The notes under the pieces were generated by a model. It did no database searches. It saw nothing but the letters and a program-made list of their open reading frames with translations, and was not told the DNA's origin. This document shows positions 10,679-19,902 of a stretch of 63,487 nucleotides of DNA, in pieces. Position 1 is the first letter of the stretch, and each line of letters opens with the position of its first letter. This DNA comes from Bacteroidaceae bacterium (GTDB lineage: Bacteria > Bacteroidota > Bacteroidia > Bacteroidales > Bacteroidaceae): assembly GCA_017534815.1 (NCBI GenBank), contig JAFXVS010000021.1, forward strand, positions 1-63,487, given 5' to 3'. Made by a program: the position numbers and the translations under genes.

Positions 10679-11404
10679 ATGACTCATTTGGGCAGGTATG
10701 TACTGCTGATGGGTCGCGTGCTTTCACAGCCGGACAGGTGGAGAATGTTCTTGAAACAGTATGTGACGGAGATGTATCAGTTGGGATATAACTCAATCGG
10801 CATCGTGCTCATCATTTCCTTCTTCATCGGCGCTGTGATCTGTCTTCAAATCAAACTGAACATTCAGAGCCCCTGGATGCCTCGAATGGTGGTGGGCTAT
10901 ACCACCCGTGAGATCATGTTGCTGGAGTTCTCTTCCAGTATCATGTGTCTGATTCTGGCAGGTAAGGTGGGATCTAATATAGCTTCAGAAATTGGTACAA
11001 TGAGAATAACTCAACAAATTGATGCTCTTGATATTATGGGTGTCAATTCTGCTAATTATCTCATTCTGCCGAAGATTGTTGGACTGATGACCATCATGCC
11101 TATTTTGGTCACCTTGAGTGTGGCGGCAGGCATCATGGGCGCCTATGCCACATCGTTGATGGGAACGACCACTGTGCCTGAATTGGATGAGGGTTTCCGC
11201 TATCAGTTCAACCAGTGGTTCTTCTGGTGTGGTATGATCAAAGCGGTGGTCTATGGCTTCATCATCACCAGCGTCTCTGCCTACAAGGGCTACACCGTTG
11301 AAGGTGGTAGTGTGGAGGTGGGTAAGTCGAGTACCGATGCTGTGGTCACCAGCAGCATTCTGATCCTATTCTCTGATATTTTCCTGACAAATATGCTGAC
11401 ATGA
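10679..11404 (+). CDS. mlaE: MlaE-family phospholipid ABC transporter permease
   Basis: The 241-residue inner-membrane permease is of the MlaE/YrbE type, part of the system that moves phospholipids between outer and inner membrane. Recognisable are IGIVLIISFFIGAVICLQ, the conserved block LAGKVGSNIASEIGTMRITQQIDAL and the C-terminal SAYKGY....GG...VG segment. The frame opens 7 codons upstream at GTG 10658; ATG 10679 is preferred but GTG is possible. The gene overlaps the ATPase gene by 4 bases. No MlaD-type MCE protein lies in the window next to it. Confidence 0.9.
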   Translation: MTHLGRYVLLMGRVLSQPDRWRMFLKQYVTEMYQLGYNSIGIVLIISFFIGAVICLQIKLNIQSPWMPRMVVGYTTREIMLLEFSSSIMCLILAGKVGSNIASEIGTMRITQQIDALDIMGVNSANYLILPKIVGLMTIMPILVTLSVAAGIMGAYATSLMGTTTVPELDEGFRYQFNQWFFWCGMIKAVVYGFIITSVSAYKGYTVEGGSVEVGKSSTDAVVTSSILILFSDIFLTNMLT

Positions 11405-12171
11405 TTAAAGTAGAACATTTATACAAGAGTTTTGAGGACAAGGAAGTGCTCAAGGACATCAACGCCACGTTTCGTGATGGGGAGGTCAACCTCATCATCG
11501 GCCAGAGTGGTAGTGGCAAGACGGTGCTGATGAAGAATATCGTGGGACTGCTCACGCCAACGAAGGGCAGCATCTACTATGACGAGCGTGATTTTGTGTC
11601 GCTGACGAAGAAGGAAAAAATCCTCTTACGACGTGAGATGGGCATGATATTCCAGAGTGCCGCCTTGTTCGATTCTATGTCGGTGCTCGACAACGTGATG
11701 TTTCCCCTGAATATGTTCTCTTACGATGCGTACGAAGACCGCAAACGTCGGGCACTCGACTGTCTGGCACGTGTCAACCTGCAAGGTGCTGAGAACAAAT
11801 TCCCTGGCGAGATTTCAGGTGGTATGCAGAAACGTGTGGCGATTGCACGCGCCATCGTGCTCCAACCCAAATACCTCTTCTGCGACGAACCCAACTCAGG
11901 TCTTGACCCCAAGACGAGCATTGTGATTGACGAACTCATCGCTGGCATCACTCACGAGGACAAGATCACCACCATCGTCAACACGCACGACATGAACTCT
12001 GTGATGGGCATTGGCGAAAACATCACCTTCATCTGCGAGGGTAGGGCTGAGTGGCAGGGCAACAACAAAGAGATTATGGATGCCACCAACAAGAAACTGG
12101 AAGATTTCATCTTTGCCAGCGACATCCTGCGTCAGGCAAAGGAACTGCATGACCAACAGAAGGGGAGATGA
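11401..12171 (+). CDS. mlaF: MlaF-family phospholipid ABC transporter ATP-binding protein
   Basis: The 256-residue ATPase pairs with the preceding MlaE permease. It has Walker A GQSGSGKT (34-41), the Q-loop FQSAALFDSMSV, the signature ISGGMQKR (138-145) and Walker B CDEPNSGLDP (161-170). ISGGMQKR and DEPNSGLDP are characteristic of the Mla/Ttg2A branch. It overlaps mlaE at its start and topB at its end, each by 4 bases (ATGA), suggesting one coupled transcript. Confidence 0.93.
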   Translation: MIKVEHLYKSFEDKEVLKDINATFRDGEVNLIIGQSGSGKTVLMKNIVGLLTPTKGSIYYDERDFVSLTKKEKILLRREMGMIFQSAALFDSMSVLDNVMFPLNMFSYDAYEDRKRRALDCLARVNLQGAENKFPGEISGGMQKRVAIARAIVLQPKYLFCDEPNSGLDPKTSIVIDELIAGITHEDKITTIVNTHDMNSVMGIGENITFICEGRAEWQGNNKEIMDATNKKLEDFIFASDILRQAKELHDQQKGR

Positions 12172-14372
12172 TTGTTTGTATAGCAGAGAAACCAAGTGTG
12201 GCACGAGACATTGCCAATGTGTTGGGTGCCAGAGAAACCAAACAAGGATATATCGAGGGAAACGGTTATCAGGTCACATGGACGTTCGGACACCTATGCG
12301 AACTCAAAGAACCTGATGAGTACAATCCCCGTTGGAAGCGTTGGGACTTATGGGATCTCCCCATGATACCCCAGCGTTATGGCATCCGTCTGAAGAATGA
12401 CGATGGGGTGCAGCGTCAGTTCGCCACCATCGAGAAACTGATGCAGGCTGCGGATTGCATCATCAACTGTGGCGATGCTGGACAGGAGGGTGAACTCATC
12501 CAGCGCTGGGTCATGCAGAAGGCTGGAGCAAAATGTCCTGTCAAACGACTTTGGATTTCTTCGCTGACAGAGGAAGCCATTCGTGAGGGCTTCAACAACC
12601 TGAAAGACCAAATCGAATACCAGTCGCTCTATGAGGCGGGGCTTTGCAGAGCCATCGGCGACTGGACTTTGGGCATGAACGCCACACGCCTCTACACCCT
12701 CAAATATGGACAGCAGAAACAGGTGCTCTCCATCGGTCGTGTACAGACTCCCACCTTGGCGTTGATTGTACGTCGCCAACAGGAAATCGAAAGTTTCGTG
12801 CCCAAGCAAAGTTGGGTGCTTTCGACCCTCTATCGCGACACTAAATTTACGGCTGTCGCACATGATGAAGAAGCGGAAGCAGAGGATGCAGCAGAGGTAA
12901 AAGCAGCTGCTGAGCAAGGTAGAACTATTAAAAGTAAGGGTTCGATATTCAGACAAATAGAGTTTTTGACTAAAGAAGAAGGTGAGGCGGTGCTGCATGC
13001 CATAGAAGGTCAGCCTTTCAAGGTGACAGACATCCAAAAGAAGAAGGGAACGGAAGCCCCTCCTCGCCTCTACGACCTGACCTCTTTACAGGTGGATTGC
13101 AATAAGAAGTTTGGTTATTCAGCCGAACAGACCCTGCAACTCATCCAGAGTCTTTATGAGAAGAAATTCACCACTTATCCACGTGTGGACACCACCTTCC
13201 TTAGTGATGATATTTACGCCAAATGTCCCCAGACGCTTCGAGGACTGAAGGGCTATGAGCAGTTCACGCAACCGCTCGAAGGAAAGCCCCTTCCCAAGTC
13301 CAAGAAAGTCTTCGATTCCTCTAAGGTGACTGACCACCACGCCATCATCCCTACAGGTGTGCCTGCTATCAGCCTTACAGATATGGAACGTCGTGTCTAT
13401 GACCTTGTCGCTCGTGCCTTCATCGCTGTCTTCTATCCTGACTGCAAGTTCGAGACCACTACCGTATATGGCGAGGTGAAGCCACAAGAGGGTGATGTGG
13501 TGCTTTTTCGTACCAGTGGTAGAACCATCTTGGATGAGGGTTGGAAAGTCATTTACAAGAAGACTGTATCGGACAGCGTGGATGATGAAGAGAATGCTAA
13601 TGCCGATGATGACCGTTCCTTGCCCCTCTTCACCAAAGGCGAGAGTGGGCCACACATTCCTTCGCTCACAGAAAAGTGGACGCAGTCGCCCAAGCCCTAT
13701 ACAGAGGCTACTTTGCTTCGTGCGATGGAGACAGCAGGTAAGTTTGTTGACAACGAGGAACTGCGTGATGCGATGAAGGAGAACGGCATAGGTCGTCCTT
13801 CCACTCGTGCTGCCATCATCGAGACTCTCTTCAAGCGCCGTTATATCCGCAAGGAGCGCAAAAGTCTGGTTGCCACGCCTACAGGTGTGGAACTCATTGG
13901 CATCATCCACGAAGAACTCCTCAAGAGTGCTGAACTCACAGGCATCTGGGAAAAGAAACTGCGTGAGATCGAGAAGAAGCAATATGATGCCCAAACCTTT
14001 ATTGCTGAACTCAAGCAGATGGTCACAGACATCATCAATCAAGTGCGCAGCGACCATTCCAACCGTCAGGTAAGTGTAACGACTGAGGAAGACCTCAAGA
14101 AAAAGAAGGTCAATAGGCAACCTTCAGCGGATAACGGGCAGAAGGTGGCAGGGAATGTTCCTGCTGGTTTCCAGCCACAAAAGAAAGCGCCAGCACGGAA
14201 GACCCCAAAGAAAACAACGGAAGAGGTCAAGGCTGCCCACAATCCAGATGAGATCATTGGCATGCCTTGTCCCCTTTGTAAAGAAGGTCATATCATCAAA
14301 GGTAAAGCTGCTTATGGCTGTTCCCGTTGGAAGGAAGGTTGCACTTACCGGCTTCCCTTTGACCAAGCTTAA
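12168..14372 (+). CDS. topB: DNA topoisomerase III
   Basis: The 734-residue type IA topoisomerase resolves catenanes and recombination or replication intermediates. The Toprim Glu is in CIAEKPSVARDIA (Glu7), and the active-site tyrosine is Tyr338 in FTTYPRVDT. The type IA landmarks LSIGRVQTPTL and GIGRPSTRAAII are present. A C-terminal zinc-finger-like unit has CPLC then C...C. The second Toprim motif reads GDAGQEGEL (D103, G105, E107) where E. coli TopB has D-x-D-x-E, so the middle acidic residue is absent. It converges with the TonB receptor gene with only 8 bases between stops. Confidence 0.93.
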   Translation: MIVCIAEKPSVARDIANVLGARETKQGYIEGNGYQVTWTFGHLCELKEPDEYNPRWKRWDLWDLPMIPQRYGIRLKNDDGVQRQFATIEKLMQAADCIINCGDAGQEGELIQRWVMQKAGAKCPVKRLWISSLTEEAIREGFNNLKDQIEYQSLYEAGLCRAIGDWTLGMNATRLYTLKYGQQKQVLSIGRVQTPTLALIVRRQQEIESFVPKQSWVLSTLYRDTKFTAVAHDEEAEAEDAAEVKAAAEQGRTIKSKGSIFRQIEFLTKEEGEAVLHAIEGQPFKVTDIQKKKGTEAPPRLYDLTSLQVDCNKKFGYSAEQTLQLIQSLYEKKFTTYPRVDTTFLSDDIYAKCPQTLRGLKGYEQFTQPLEGKPLPKSKKVFDSSKVTDHHAIIPTGVPAISLTDMERRVYDLVARAFIAVFYPDCKFETTTVYGEVKPQEGDVVLFRTSGRTILDEGWKVIYKKTVSDSVDDEENANADDDRSLPLFTKGESGPHIPSLTEKWTQSPKPYTEATLLRAMETAGKFVDNEELRDAMKENGIGRPSTRAAIIETLFKRRYIRKERKSLVATPTGVELIGIIHEELLKSAELTGIWEKKLREIEKKQYDAQTFIAELKQMVTDIINQVRSDHSNRQVSVTTEEDLKKKKVNRQPSADNGQKVAGNVPAGFQPQKKAPARKTPKKTTEEVKAAHNPDEIIGMPCPLCKEGHIIKGKAAYGCSRWKEGCTYRLPFDQA

Positions 14373-14380
14373 CGTCCTTT

Positions 14381-16486
14381 TTAATTTCCAGGCGAAGTGT
14401 GAAATGAAAGCGGCACCACCACCTTCATTACCACATTTCTTCCCATATTGTACACGCCCATTCGGCCTGTCGCCTCATTGATGTCCGTATATTTGAGTCG
14501 GCTCAAGTGACTCTGATAGGCTCTGTTCAGGAGGTTTTCAGCAGTCACATACAATTCAGCCACCTTCTTCTTGCGTATCATCAGGTCTGTGCCTGTTGAG
14601 ATATTCAGGAGTGTGTAACTGGGTGTGGAAGTCTCCGTCTGTTCTGCCTTGTAATAGTGGTTTTGACGCAGATGGCAGGTCAAACCCAAAGCCACGTAGG
14701 CGTTATTGAACAACTTTCCATGATGCGTAATCTCATATTTCACCTCTGACGTCCAGCGAGGTGCTGGCGTGAAAGGCAGATAGCGTGTATCCTCTGGCTG
14801 GTTCAGTTGGCGGGCGTCCACATAGGAGAACGTGTTGCCTACGTGCAGACGGTGAATTGGGTGTACATCCACGCCTGCCTCGAAGCCTAACAGACGGGCG
14901 TCCCCTTGCGTGTATTCATAAGTGTTGTAGCCCTCTTCCATTACCTCATCAATGCGTTTCGTGAAGATGTAGTTGCTGATTCTGTTGGCAAAGAGCGCCA
15001 CCTGTGCAGACACATAGCGAGAGGTGAAATCTACGCCCAAGTCCGCTTGCCAACTATACTCGGATTTCAGGTTGGCATTGCCCAATTCATAGCGCACAGT
15101 GCCTTCATGCACACCGTCAGCTCCCAATTCGCTCATGTTGGGCGCACGGAAACCACGTGCCACATTCAGGCGTACGTCAAGATGCTCATTCGCGTTCCAC
15201 ACAGCACCCATGCTGCCTGTCACACCATCAAAATTCTTGGTCTGGTCATACTTCAGATGACGTCTGTCGTAGCGGATACCTCCGTTCAGCGTCCAACGTT
15301 CCCATTCCTTGCTCACAGTGGCATAACCGCCCCAGTCGAACAGCCGATATTCAGGAATCAGCGCCTCCTCGCCTAAGTTCTGTGACTTCTGCCACATGCC
15401 GTTCACGCCAGCAGCCACCTTCCAACCGTCAAACTCTTGTGTCAGGTACCTCACGTCGTAGGTCACAGTGTGCAGCTTGAAGAACACTTCATAATCATCC
15501 ATCGACTCTTCAAACTCCTGACGCCTGTTCTGCTGATAACCCACAATCACCTTCATATAGCCTTTGGGCAGATTGACAGCATTGTCCCACACCGCTTTAT
15601 AGTGCTTCACCTGCTGGAAGGGCAGCGTCTTGGAGTAAGTTCTGTGATGGTCAGTTGTCCATACCAATGCTCCTGTCTCCTCATCACGCTCACCCTCTAT
15701 GATGCTGGGTGTCAGATGGTAGCACGTCCATATCAGGTGCGAGTGTCCCCATTGTTTGTCCAGTCCCAGCATCAGTCTGCCAGCCCTTTCCTTGAATTGC
15801 GAACCAGCCACATATCCGTCATACTTATTCTTATAGGCATGCGCCATCTTGTCCGAAAATCGTGCGTCCCACACAAAACCCCGATGATTGCCAGCTGCAT
15901 TCAGTGAGTAGGCAAACAGTCCGTTGTTCGTCTGGTATTCTGTGCTTGCATTCATCCTCATCTCGCCATCCAAGGGTGAGGGTGCATCATGCAAAATCAG
16001 CACGCCTGCCATCGCATCTGAACCATACATCAGCGAGGCAGGGCCTTTCAGTATCTCCACAGAACCGACGCTTTGACCGTCCACCTCAACACCATGTTCA
16101 TCGCCCCATTGCTGTCCCTCCTGGCGCACACCCTCGTTCATCACAATGATACGGTTATAGCCCAAACCTCGGATAATGGGTTTTGAGATGCCTCCACCTG
16201 TTGTCACCTGTGACATGCCTGGCTGCTTCGCCACAGCATCAATCACATTCGTCGAGGTTGTCTGCCTCAGTTCCTTGCCTGTCACCACAGAGATGGGTGC
16301 CGTTGAGTGCTTTAGCTTTGTGTTGCCCGTCACACCAGTCACCATCACCTCGTTCAACTCCAAATGGCGGTAGAACATATCTGTGCTGTCCTCCGCCTGC
16401 TTGCCATCGTTCATCATACGATGGTTTTGTGCTGTCATCGTTATGGTGGAGCACAACAATGACAGCATCACATATCTTGTCTTCAT
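14381..16486 (-). CDS. TonB-dependent outer-membrane receptor (metal/metallophore type)
   Basis: The 701-residue product has a signal peptide (MKTRYVMLSLLCSTITMTAQ), a plug domain from the TonB-box-like ELNEVMVTG (about residue 45) through VEILKGPASLMYGSDAMAG, then a 22-strand-type barrel ending in a hydrophobic strand. It lacks the carboxypeptidase-like N-terminal domain of SusC proteins, and no SusD partner follows, so glycan import is unlikely. The plug has WGDEHGVEVD, and His-rich loops suggest metal or metallophore uptake, but this is inference. The frame extends 29 codons upstream without signal-peptide character. The preceding small His/Cys-rich protein may be functionally linked. Confidence 0.85.
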   Translation of the reverse strand: MKTRYVMLSLLCSTITMTAQNHRMMNDGKQAEDSTDMFYRHLELNEVMVTGVTGNTKLKHSTAPISVVTGKELRQTTSTNVIDAVAKQPGMSQVTTGGGISKPIIRGLGYNRIIVMNEGVRQEGQQWGDEHGVEVDGQSVGSVEILKGPASLMYGSDAMAGVLILHDAPSPLDGEMRMNASTEYQTNNGLFAYSLNAAGNHRGFVWDARFSDKMAHAYKNKYDGYVAGSQFKERAGRLMLGLDKQWGHSHLIWTCYHLTPSIIEGERDEETGALVWTTDHHRTYSKTLPFQQVKHYKAVWDNAVNLPKGYMKVIVGYQQNRRQEFEESMDDYEVFFKLHTVTYDVRYLTQEFDGWKVAAGVNGMWQKSQNLGEEALIPEYRLFDWGGYATVSKEWERWTLNGGIRYDRRHLKYDQTKNFDGVTGSMGAVWNANEHLDVRLNVARGFRAPNMSELGADGVHEGTVRYELGNANLKSEYSWQADLGVDFTSRYVSAQVALFANRISNYIFTKRIDEVMEEGYNTYEYTQGDARLLGFEAGVDVHPIHRLHVGNTFSYVDARQLNQPEDTRYLPFTPAPRWTSEVKYEITHHGKLFNNAYVALGLTCHLRQNHYYKAEQTETSTPSYTLLNISTGTDLMIRKKKVAELYVTAENLLNRAYQSHLSRLKYTDINEATGRMGVYNMGRNVVMKVVVPLSFHTSPGN

Positions 16487-16541
16487 TTGAATTCTTATAA
16501 TAAGATTTGTTTGCGTTGTTTTTAATTCTCTCCTGTGAAAA

Positions 16542-16889
16542 TTAGAGTACAGGAGGAGCACGCCCGAAGACAATACCCTTCACGCCGGCAACAACACCTT
16601 GTTCTGTTCGACATTGAGGGGCTACATGGATGAACTTTTTTGTGGTAAAAACCAGTACAGGCACCAGCAAGAAGGGCAGTGTGAGGAACTGGCACAACGC
16701 GCAGTCAAATGTACAGAACGTCTGACTACCGATGTGTCCAGCATGTGGCAAGTGATGTACACACTCCTTGCAATAGTCACCCTCATGAGGTGCCTCTGGA
16801 TGCACATGAAAGGACGCCAGCAAGAGCATTGGCAAGAATACCGCCAACAGCACCAAAGAAGCATAATATCGTCTTGCCGTCTCTTTCAT
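16542..16889 (-). CDS. Small His/Cys-rich membrane protein of unknown function
   Basis: The 115-residue protein starts with a hydrophobic segment (about 9-27) ending ASFHVHPEAPH. A cluster YCKECVHHLPHAGH at residues 39-52 and a CxxxCxxC group (58-65, CTFDCALC) follow, then a second hydrophobic segment (LPFLLVPVLVFTT). Three cysteines, three histidines and a further CxxC in the exported loop look like a metal site. The length and pattern resemble small proteins found beside TonB receptors in Bacteroidota, but I cannot name a family with certainty. It lies 55 bases upstream of the receptor and 30 downstream of pheS. Confidence 0.65.
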   Translation of the reverse strand: MKETARRYYASLVLLAVFLPMLLLASFHVHPEAPHEGDYCKECVHHLPHAGHIGSQTFCTFDCALCQFLTLPFLLVPVLVFTTKKFIHVAPQCRTEQGVVAGVKGIVFGRAPPVL

Positions 16890-16919
16890 GGGTGCAATAA
16901 AATGGTAGAATGAGGCCTA

Positions 16920-17939
16920 TTAGTTGGCGGCCTCAAACTCTTTCAGGAAACGGACATCGTTCTCGGAGAAGAGTCGGAGGTCTTTCACCTGATACTTGAG
17001 ATTGGCGATGCGCTCGATACCCATGCCAAACGCATAACCCTTGTACTTAGTGGAGTCGATGCCGTTAGCTTCGAGCACGTTGGGGTGAACCATACCACAC
17101 CCGAGAATTTCGAGCCAGCCAGAGCCTTTGCACATGCTGCAGCCCTTGCCCTTGCAGAGGGTGCAACTTACGTCCATCTCGGCACTGGGTTCCGTGAAGG
17201 GGAAATAGGATGGGCGAAGACGAATTTGGGTGTCTTCACCAAACATCTCTTTGGCAAAGAGGAGGAGCACCTGCTTGAGGTCTGTGAAGCTGACCTTCTC
17301 ATCGACATAGAGTCCTTCGACCTGATGGAAGAAGCAGTGGGCACGGGCAGAGATGGCTTCGTTACGATAGACACGGCCAGGGCAGAGCACACGGATGGGT
17401 GGCTGCTGCTTCTCCATCACTCGAGCCTGTACAGAGCTGGTGTGAGTGCGCAAGATGATGTCAGGGTGTGCCTCGACGAAGAAGGTGTCCTGCATGTCGC
17501 GTGCTGGATGGTCATCGGCAAAGTTCATGGAGGAGAACACGTGCCAGTCGTCTTCCACCTCTGGTCCTTCAGCCAATGAGAAGCCGAGGCGTGAGAAGAT
17601 GTCGATGATTTCATTCTTCACAAGGGTGAGCGGATGGCGTGTGCCAAGACCAATGGGGTAGGCGGTACGGGTGATGTCAAGGTGGTTGACCTCTGTCTCC
17701 TGTACGGCAAAGTTGTCGCGAAGCGCATTGATTTTCTCCTGCGCTTTGTCTTTCAGTTCATTGATCTTGATACCAATTTCCTTCTTCTGCTCAGCAGGCA
17801 CATTGCGGAAGTCTGCCATCAATGCAGGAATGACGCCTTTCTTGCTCAGGTATTTGATACGAAGTTGTTCTATCTCTTCGGCAGAATTAGCGGTGAGACC
17901 TTCAACTTCTTGGAGTAAACTTTGAATCTTTTCTAACAT
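16920..17939 (-). CDS. pheS: Phenylalanine-tRNA ligase alpha subunit
   Basis: The 339-residue catalytic subunit of the (alpha-beta)2 phenylalanyl-tRNA synthetase. It has the N-terminal coiled coil that binds tRNA, then class II motifs: motif 2 around YRNEAISARAHCFFHQVEG and motif 3 in FGMGIERIANLKY, with HPARDMQDTF and GCGMVHPNVL between. Length is typical. pheT is not in the window, so the two subunits are encoded apart, as is usual in Bacteroidales. A minus-strand TAACTTTG box lies at 17969-17976. Confidence 0.96.
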   Translation of the reverse strand: MLEKIQSLLQEVEGLTANSAEEIEQLRIKYLSKKGVIPALMADFRNVPAEQKKEIGIKINELKDKAQEKINALRDNFAVQETEVNHLDITRTAYPIGLGTRHPLTLVKNEIIDIFSRLGFSLAEGPEVEDDWHVFSSMNFADDHPARDMQDTFFVEAHPDIILRTHTSSVQARVMEKQQPPIRVLCPGRVYRNEAISARAHCFFHQVEGLYVDEKVSFTDLKQVLLLFAKEMFGEDTQIRLRPSYFPFTEPSAEMDVSCTLCKGKGCSMCKGSGWLEILGCGMVHPNVLEANGIDSTKYKGYAFGMGIERIANLKYQVKDLRLFSENDVRFLKEFEAAN

Positions 17940-17968
17940 ATTTGATGTCGTTTTGTGAAAAATCGCTG

Positions 17969-17976
17969 CAAAGTTA
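17969..17976 (-). promoter_or_regulatory. Bacteroidota -7 box for pheS
   Basis: Reads TAACTTTG on the minus strand, 30 bases before the pheS start. It is paired with a plus-strand TAACTTTG at 18000-18007, so pheS and the lipoprotein gene diverge from a compact promoter region. Confidence 0.45.
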
Positions 17977-17999
17977 GTGATTTTTAATGAGGAATGCGT

Positions 18000-18007
18000 T
18001 AACTTTG
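18000..18007 (+). promoter_or_regulatory. Bacteroidota -7 box for the lipoprotein-murB operon
   Basis: TAACTTTG, 22 bases before the chosen start of the lipoprotein gene. The -33 region is T-rich without a clean TTTG. Confidence 0.45.
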
Positions 18008-18028
18008 CAAAGTTTTTATGAAAAAAGC

Positions 18029-18871
18029 ATGAGAAAAGGTTTAGTTATAGCAGGAGCAACGTTGATTCTTCTTGGTTCGTGCAGGGATAAGAAGATGACG
18101 AACGCTTTTGATGATGAGGATGACTTGGAGGAGGATTCCATCGAAGCATTTGTTGGCGACACACTTCATCTCTTTGAGGAGGAAGCGCTCCCTGATGCTG
18201 TGGATGAATTGTTTGATGACTTTTTTTATAATTTTCTTGATGACGACCGTTTTCAGGGACAGCGCATCGCCTACCCGTTGCCTTGCAAGGAGGGTGGGGA
18301 GGCTGAGAAACTGACGAAGGATGATTGGCATCGGTTTGACCACTTCAATGATCAGGAGGTGCTTTCTGTGCTTTATGAACGTGAACAGGATTATGCGTTG
18401 TCGAAGGACACGTCGATGCAGCATGTGGGTGTGGAATGGATTCAACTGAAAAATGATGAGGTGGAAAGGTTCCTGTTCAACCGTGTGGAAGGCAAGTGGA
18501 TGCTGACTGAAATAGAAAAGAAGAGACGTTCAGATATGCCGAATGGGGAGTTTCTGGATTTCTATGCTCATTTTGTGGCAGATACGGTGTTCCAGCGTCA
18601 TTCTTTGGCTGAGAACGTGAAGGTGATTCTGACTTCTGATGATGGAGAGGAAGAGCCGGAGGAGGAACTGCTGAATGCGGACGAGTGGTTTGAGATGAGG
18701 AATAGTCTGCCGCTTCCGACAGAGGAGATTGTCAATGTGGACTACGGACAAGCTTGCATCAGCCAGAATCGCAAGACACTCTTGTTGCAGGGCGTGAGCA
18801 ATGGGATGCAGATCAAGTTCAAATTTACGAAGGATGGTGAAGACTGGAAACTGATGGAGATTGAGTATTAG
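18029..18871 (+). CDS. DUF4348-like lipoprotein
   Basis: The 280-residue protein has a lipoprotein signal, MRKGLVIAGATLILLGSC, with the lipobox LLGSC putting the lipidated Cys at residue 18. An acidic stretch follows (FDDEDDLEEDS). Two later copies of a W...V....W.L..I pattern (VEGKWMLTEIEK and DGEDWKLMEIEY) suggest a duplicated beta-rich domain of the kind annotated DUF4348 in Bacteroidales; function is unknown. The frame opens 14 codons earlier, but that start would lie upstream of the predicted transcription start. murB begins 8 bases after the stop. Confidence 0.8.
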   Translation: MRKGLVIAGATLILLGSCRDKKMTNAFDDEDDLEEDSIEAFVGDTLHLFEEEALPDAVDELFDDFFYNFLDDDRFQGQRIAYPLPCKEGGEAEKLTKDDWHRFDHFNDQEVLSVLYEREQDYALSKDTSMQHVGVEWIQLKNDEVERFLFNRVEGKWMLTEIEKKRRSDMPNGEFLDFYAHFVADTVFQRHSLAENVKVILTSDDGEEEPEEELLNADEWFEMRNSLPLPTEEIVNVDYGQACISQNRKTLLLQGVSNGMQIKFKFTKDGEDWKLMEIEY

Positions 18872-18879
18872 TTTAGAGA

Positions 18880-19902
18880 ATGATGAGAGAATATAACGAT
18901 TATAGTTTGTTGAGCCACAATACGTTTGGAATGGATGTGAAAACTAAACGTTTTGTGGAATATGACAGCGAGGAAGAACTTCAGGCATTGATCCCAACGC
19001 TGAGTGGGGAAGTGCTTCACATCGGTGGAGGCAGCAATCTGCTCTTCAAGGGAGACTTTGACGGCACGGTTCTGCATAGTGCCATTCGTGGTATTGAGGA
19101 GCTATCATCTTTTGCTTCTAACCCCTTCATGAATGAGGATGAAGTGCTGGTGCGTGTGGGTGCTGGTGAAGTGTGGGATGAATTCGTGGCATGGGCTGTG
19201 GAACGTGGTTATGGTGGTGTGGAAAACTTGTCGCTCATTCCTGGTGAGGTGGGTGCAAGTGCCGTGCAGAATATTGGCGCATACGGCGTGGAGGTGAAGG
19301 ATGTATTGGTGAGAGCGGAAGCCATCGACCTGCAGCGTGGTGAGAAACGTGTGTTTGAGAATGCCGAGTGTGCGTATGCCTATCGTCAGAGCATCTTCAA
19401 GAACGCGTTGAAAGGCAGATATGCCATCACTTATGTCACCTATCGTTTGCAGAAACATCCTCAGTTGAAATTAGAATATGGCAACATCAAGGCCATGCTG
19501 AGCCACAAAGCGCAACCCTCTATCAGCGACGTGCGTCAAGCCATCATAGACACTCGTAACGCCAAACTGCCCGACCCTAAGGTGCAGGGCAACGCAGGCA
19601 GTTTCTTCATGAATCCTGTGGTGAGCAGGGAGAAGTTCCTGTCCATCCAGAAGGACTATCCCCAGATGCCTTTCTACGATGTGGAGGGTGGGGTGAAGAT
19701 TCCTGCCGGCTGGATGATAGAGCAATGCGGATGGAAGGGCAAGTCGCTCGGACGTGCTGCTGTACACGACAAACAAGCGTTGGTGCTGGTCAACTTAGGG
19801 GGCGCCACCTCTGACGAAATACTCACGCTCTGCAACACCATCTGCAAGGATGTGCAGGAGAAGTTTGGCATCGACATTCACCCAGAAGTGAACTTTATAT
19901 GA
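18880..19902 (+). CDS. murB: UDP-N-acetylmuramate dehydrogenase
   Basis: The 340-residue FAD enzyme reduces UDP-GlcNAc-enolpyruvate to UDP-MurNAc in peptidoglycan synthesis. The FAD-binding segment LHIGGGSNLLF, the block LSLIPGEVGASAVQNIGAYGVE and the catalytic serine region GNAGSFFMNP are intact, and the type I C-terminal extension with AGWMIEQCGWKG is present. The start could be either of two adjacent ATGs. The stop overlaps the next gene by 4 bases. Confidence 0.95.
   Translation: MMREYNDYSLLSHNTFGMDVKTKRFVEYDSEEELQALIPTLSGEVLHIGGGSNLLFKGDFDGTVLHSAIRGIEELSSFASNPFMNEDEVLVRVGAGEVWDEFVAWAVERGYGGVENLSLIPGEVGASAVQNIGAYGVEVKDVLVRAEAIDLQRGEKRVFENAECAYAYRQSIFKNALKGRYAITYVTYRLQKHPQLKLEYGNIKAMLSHKAQPSISDVRQAIIDTRNAKLPDPKVQGNAGSFFMNPVVSREKFLSIQKDYPQMPFYDVEGGVKIPAGWMIEQCGWKGKSLGRAAVHDKQALVLVNLGGATSDEILTLCNTICKDVQEKFGIDIHPEVNFI

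Noticed and set aside
16599-16913. Plus-strand open frame of 104 codons opposite the His/Cys-rich protein
   Set aside because: The minus-strand product has a signal-like helix and ordered Cys/His motifs; this one is low-information Gln/Arg sequence.
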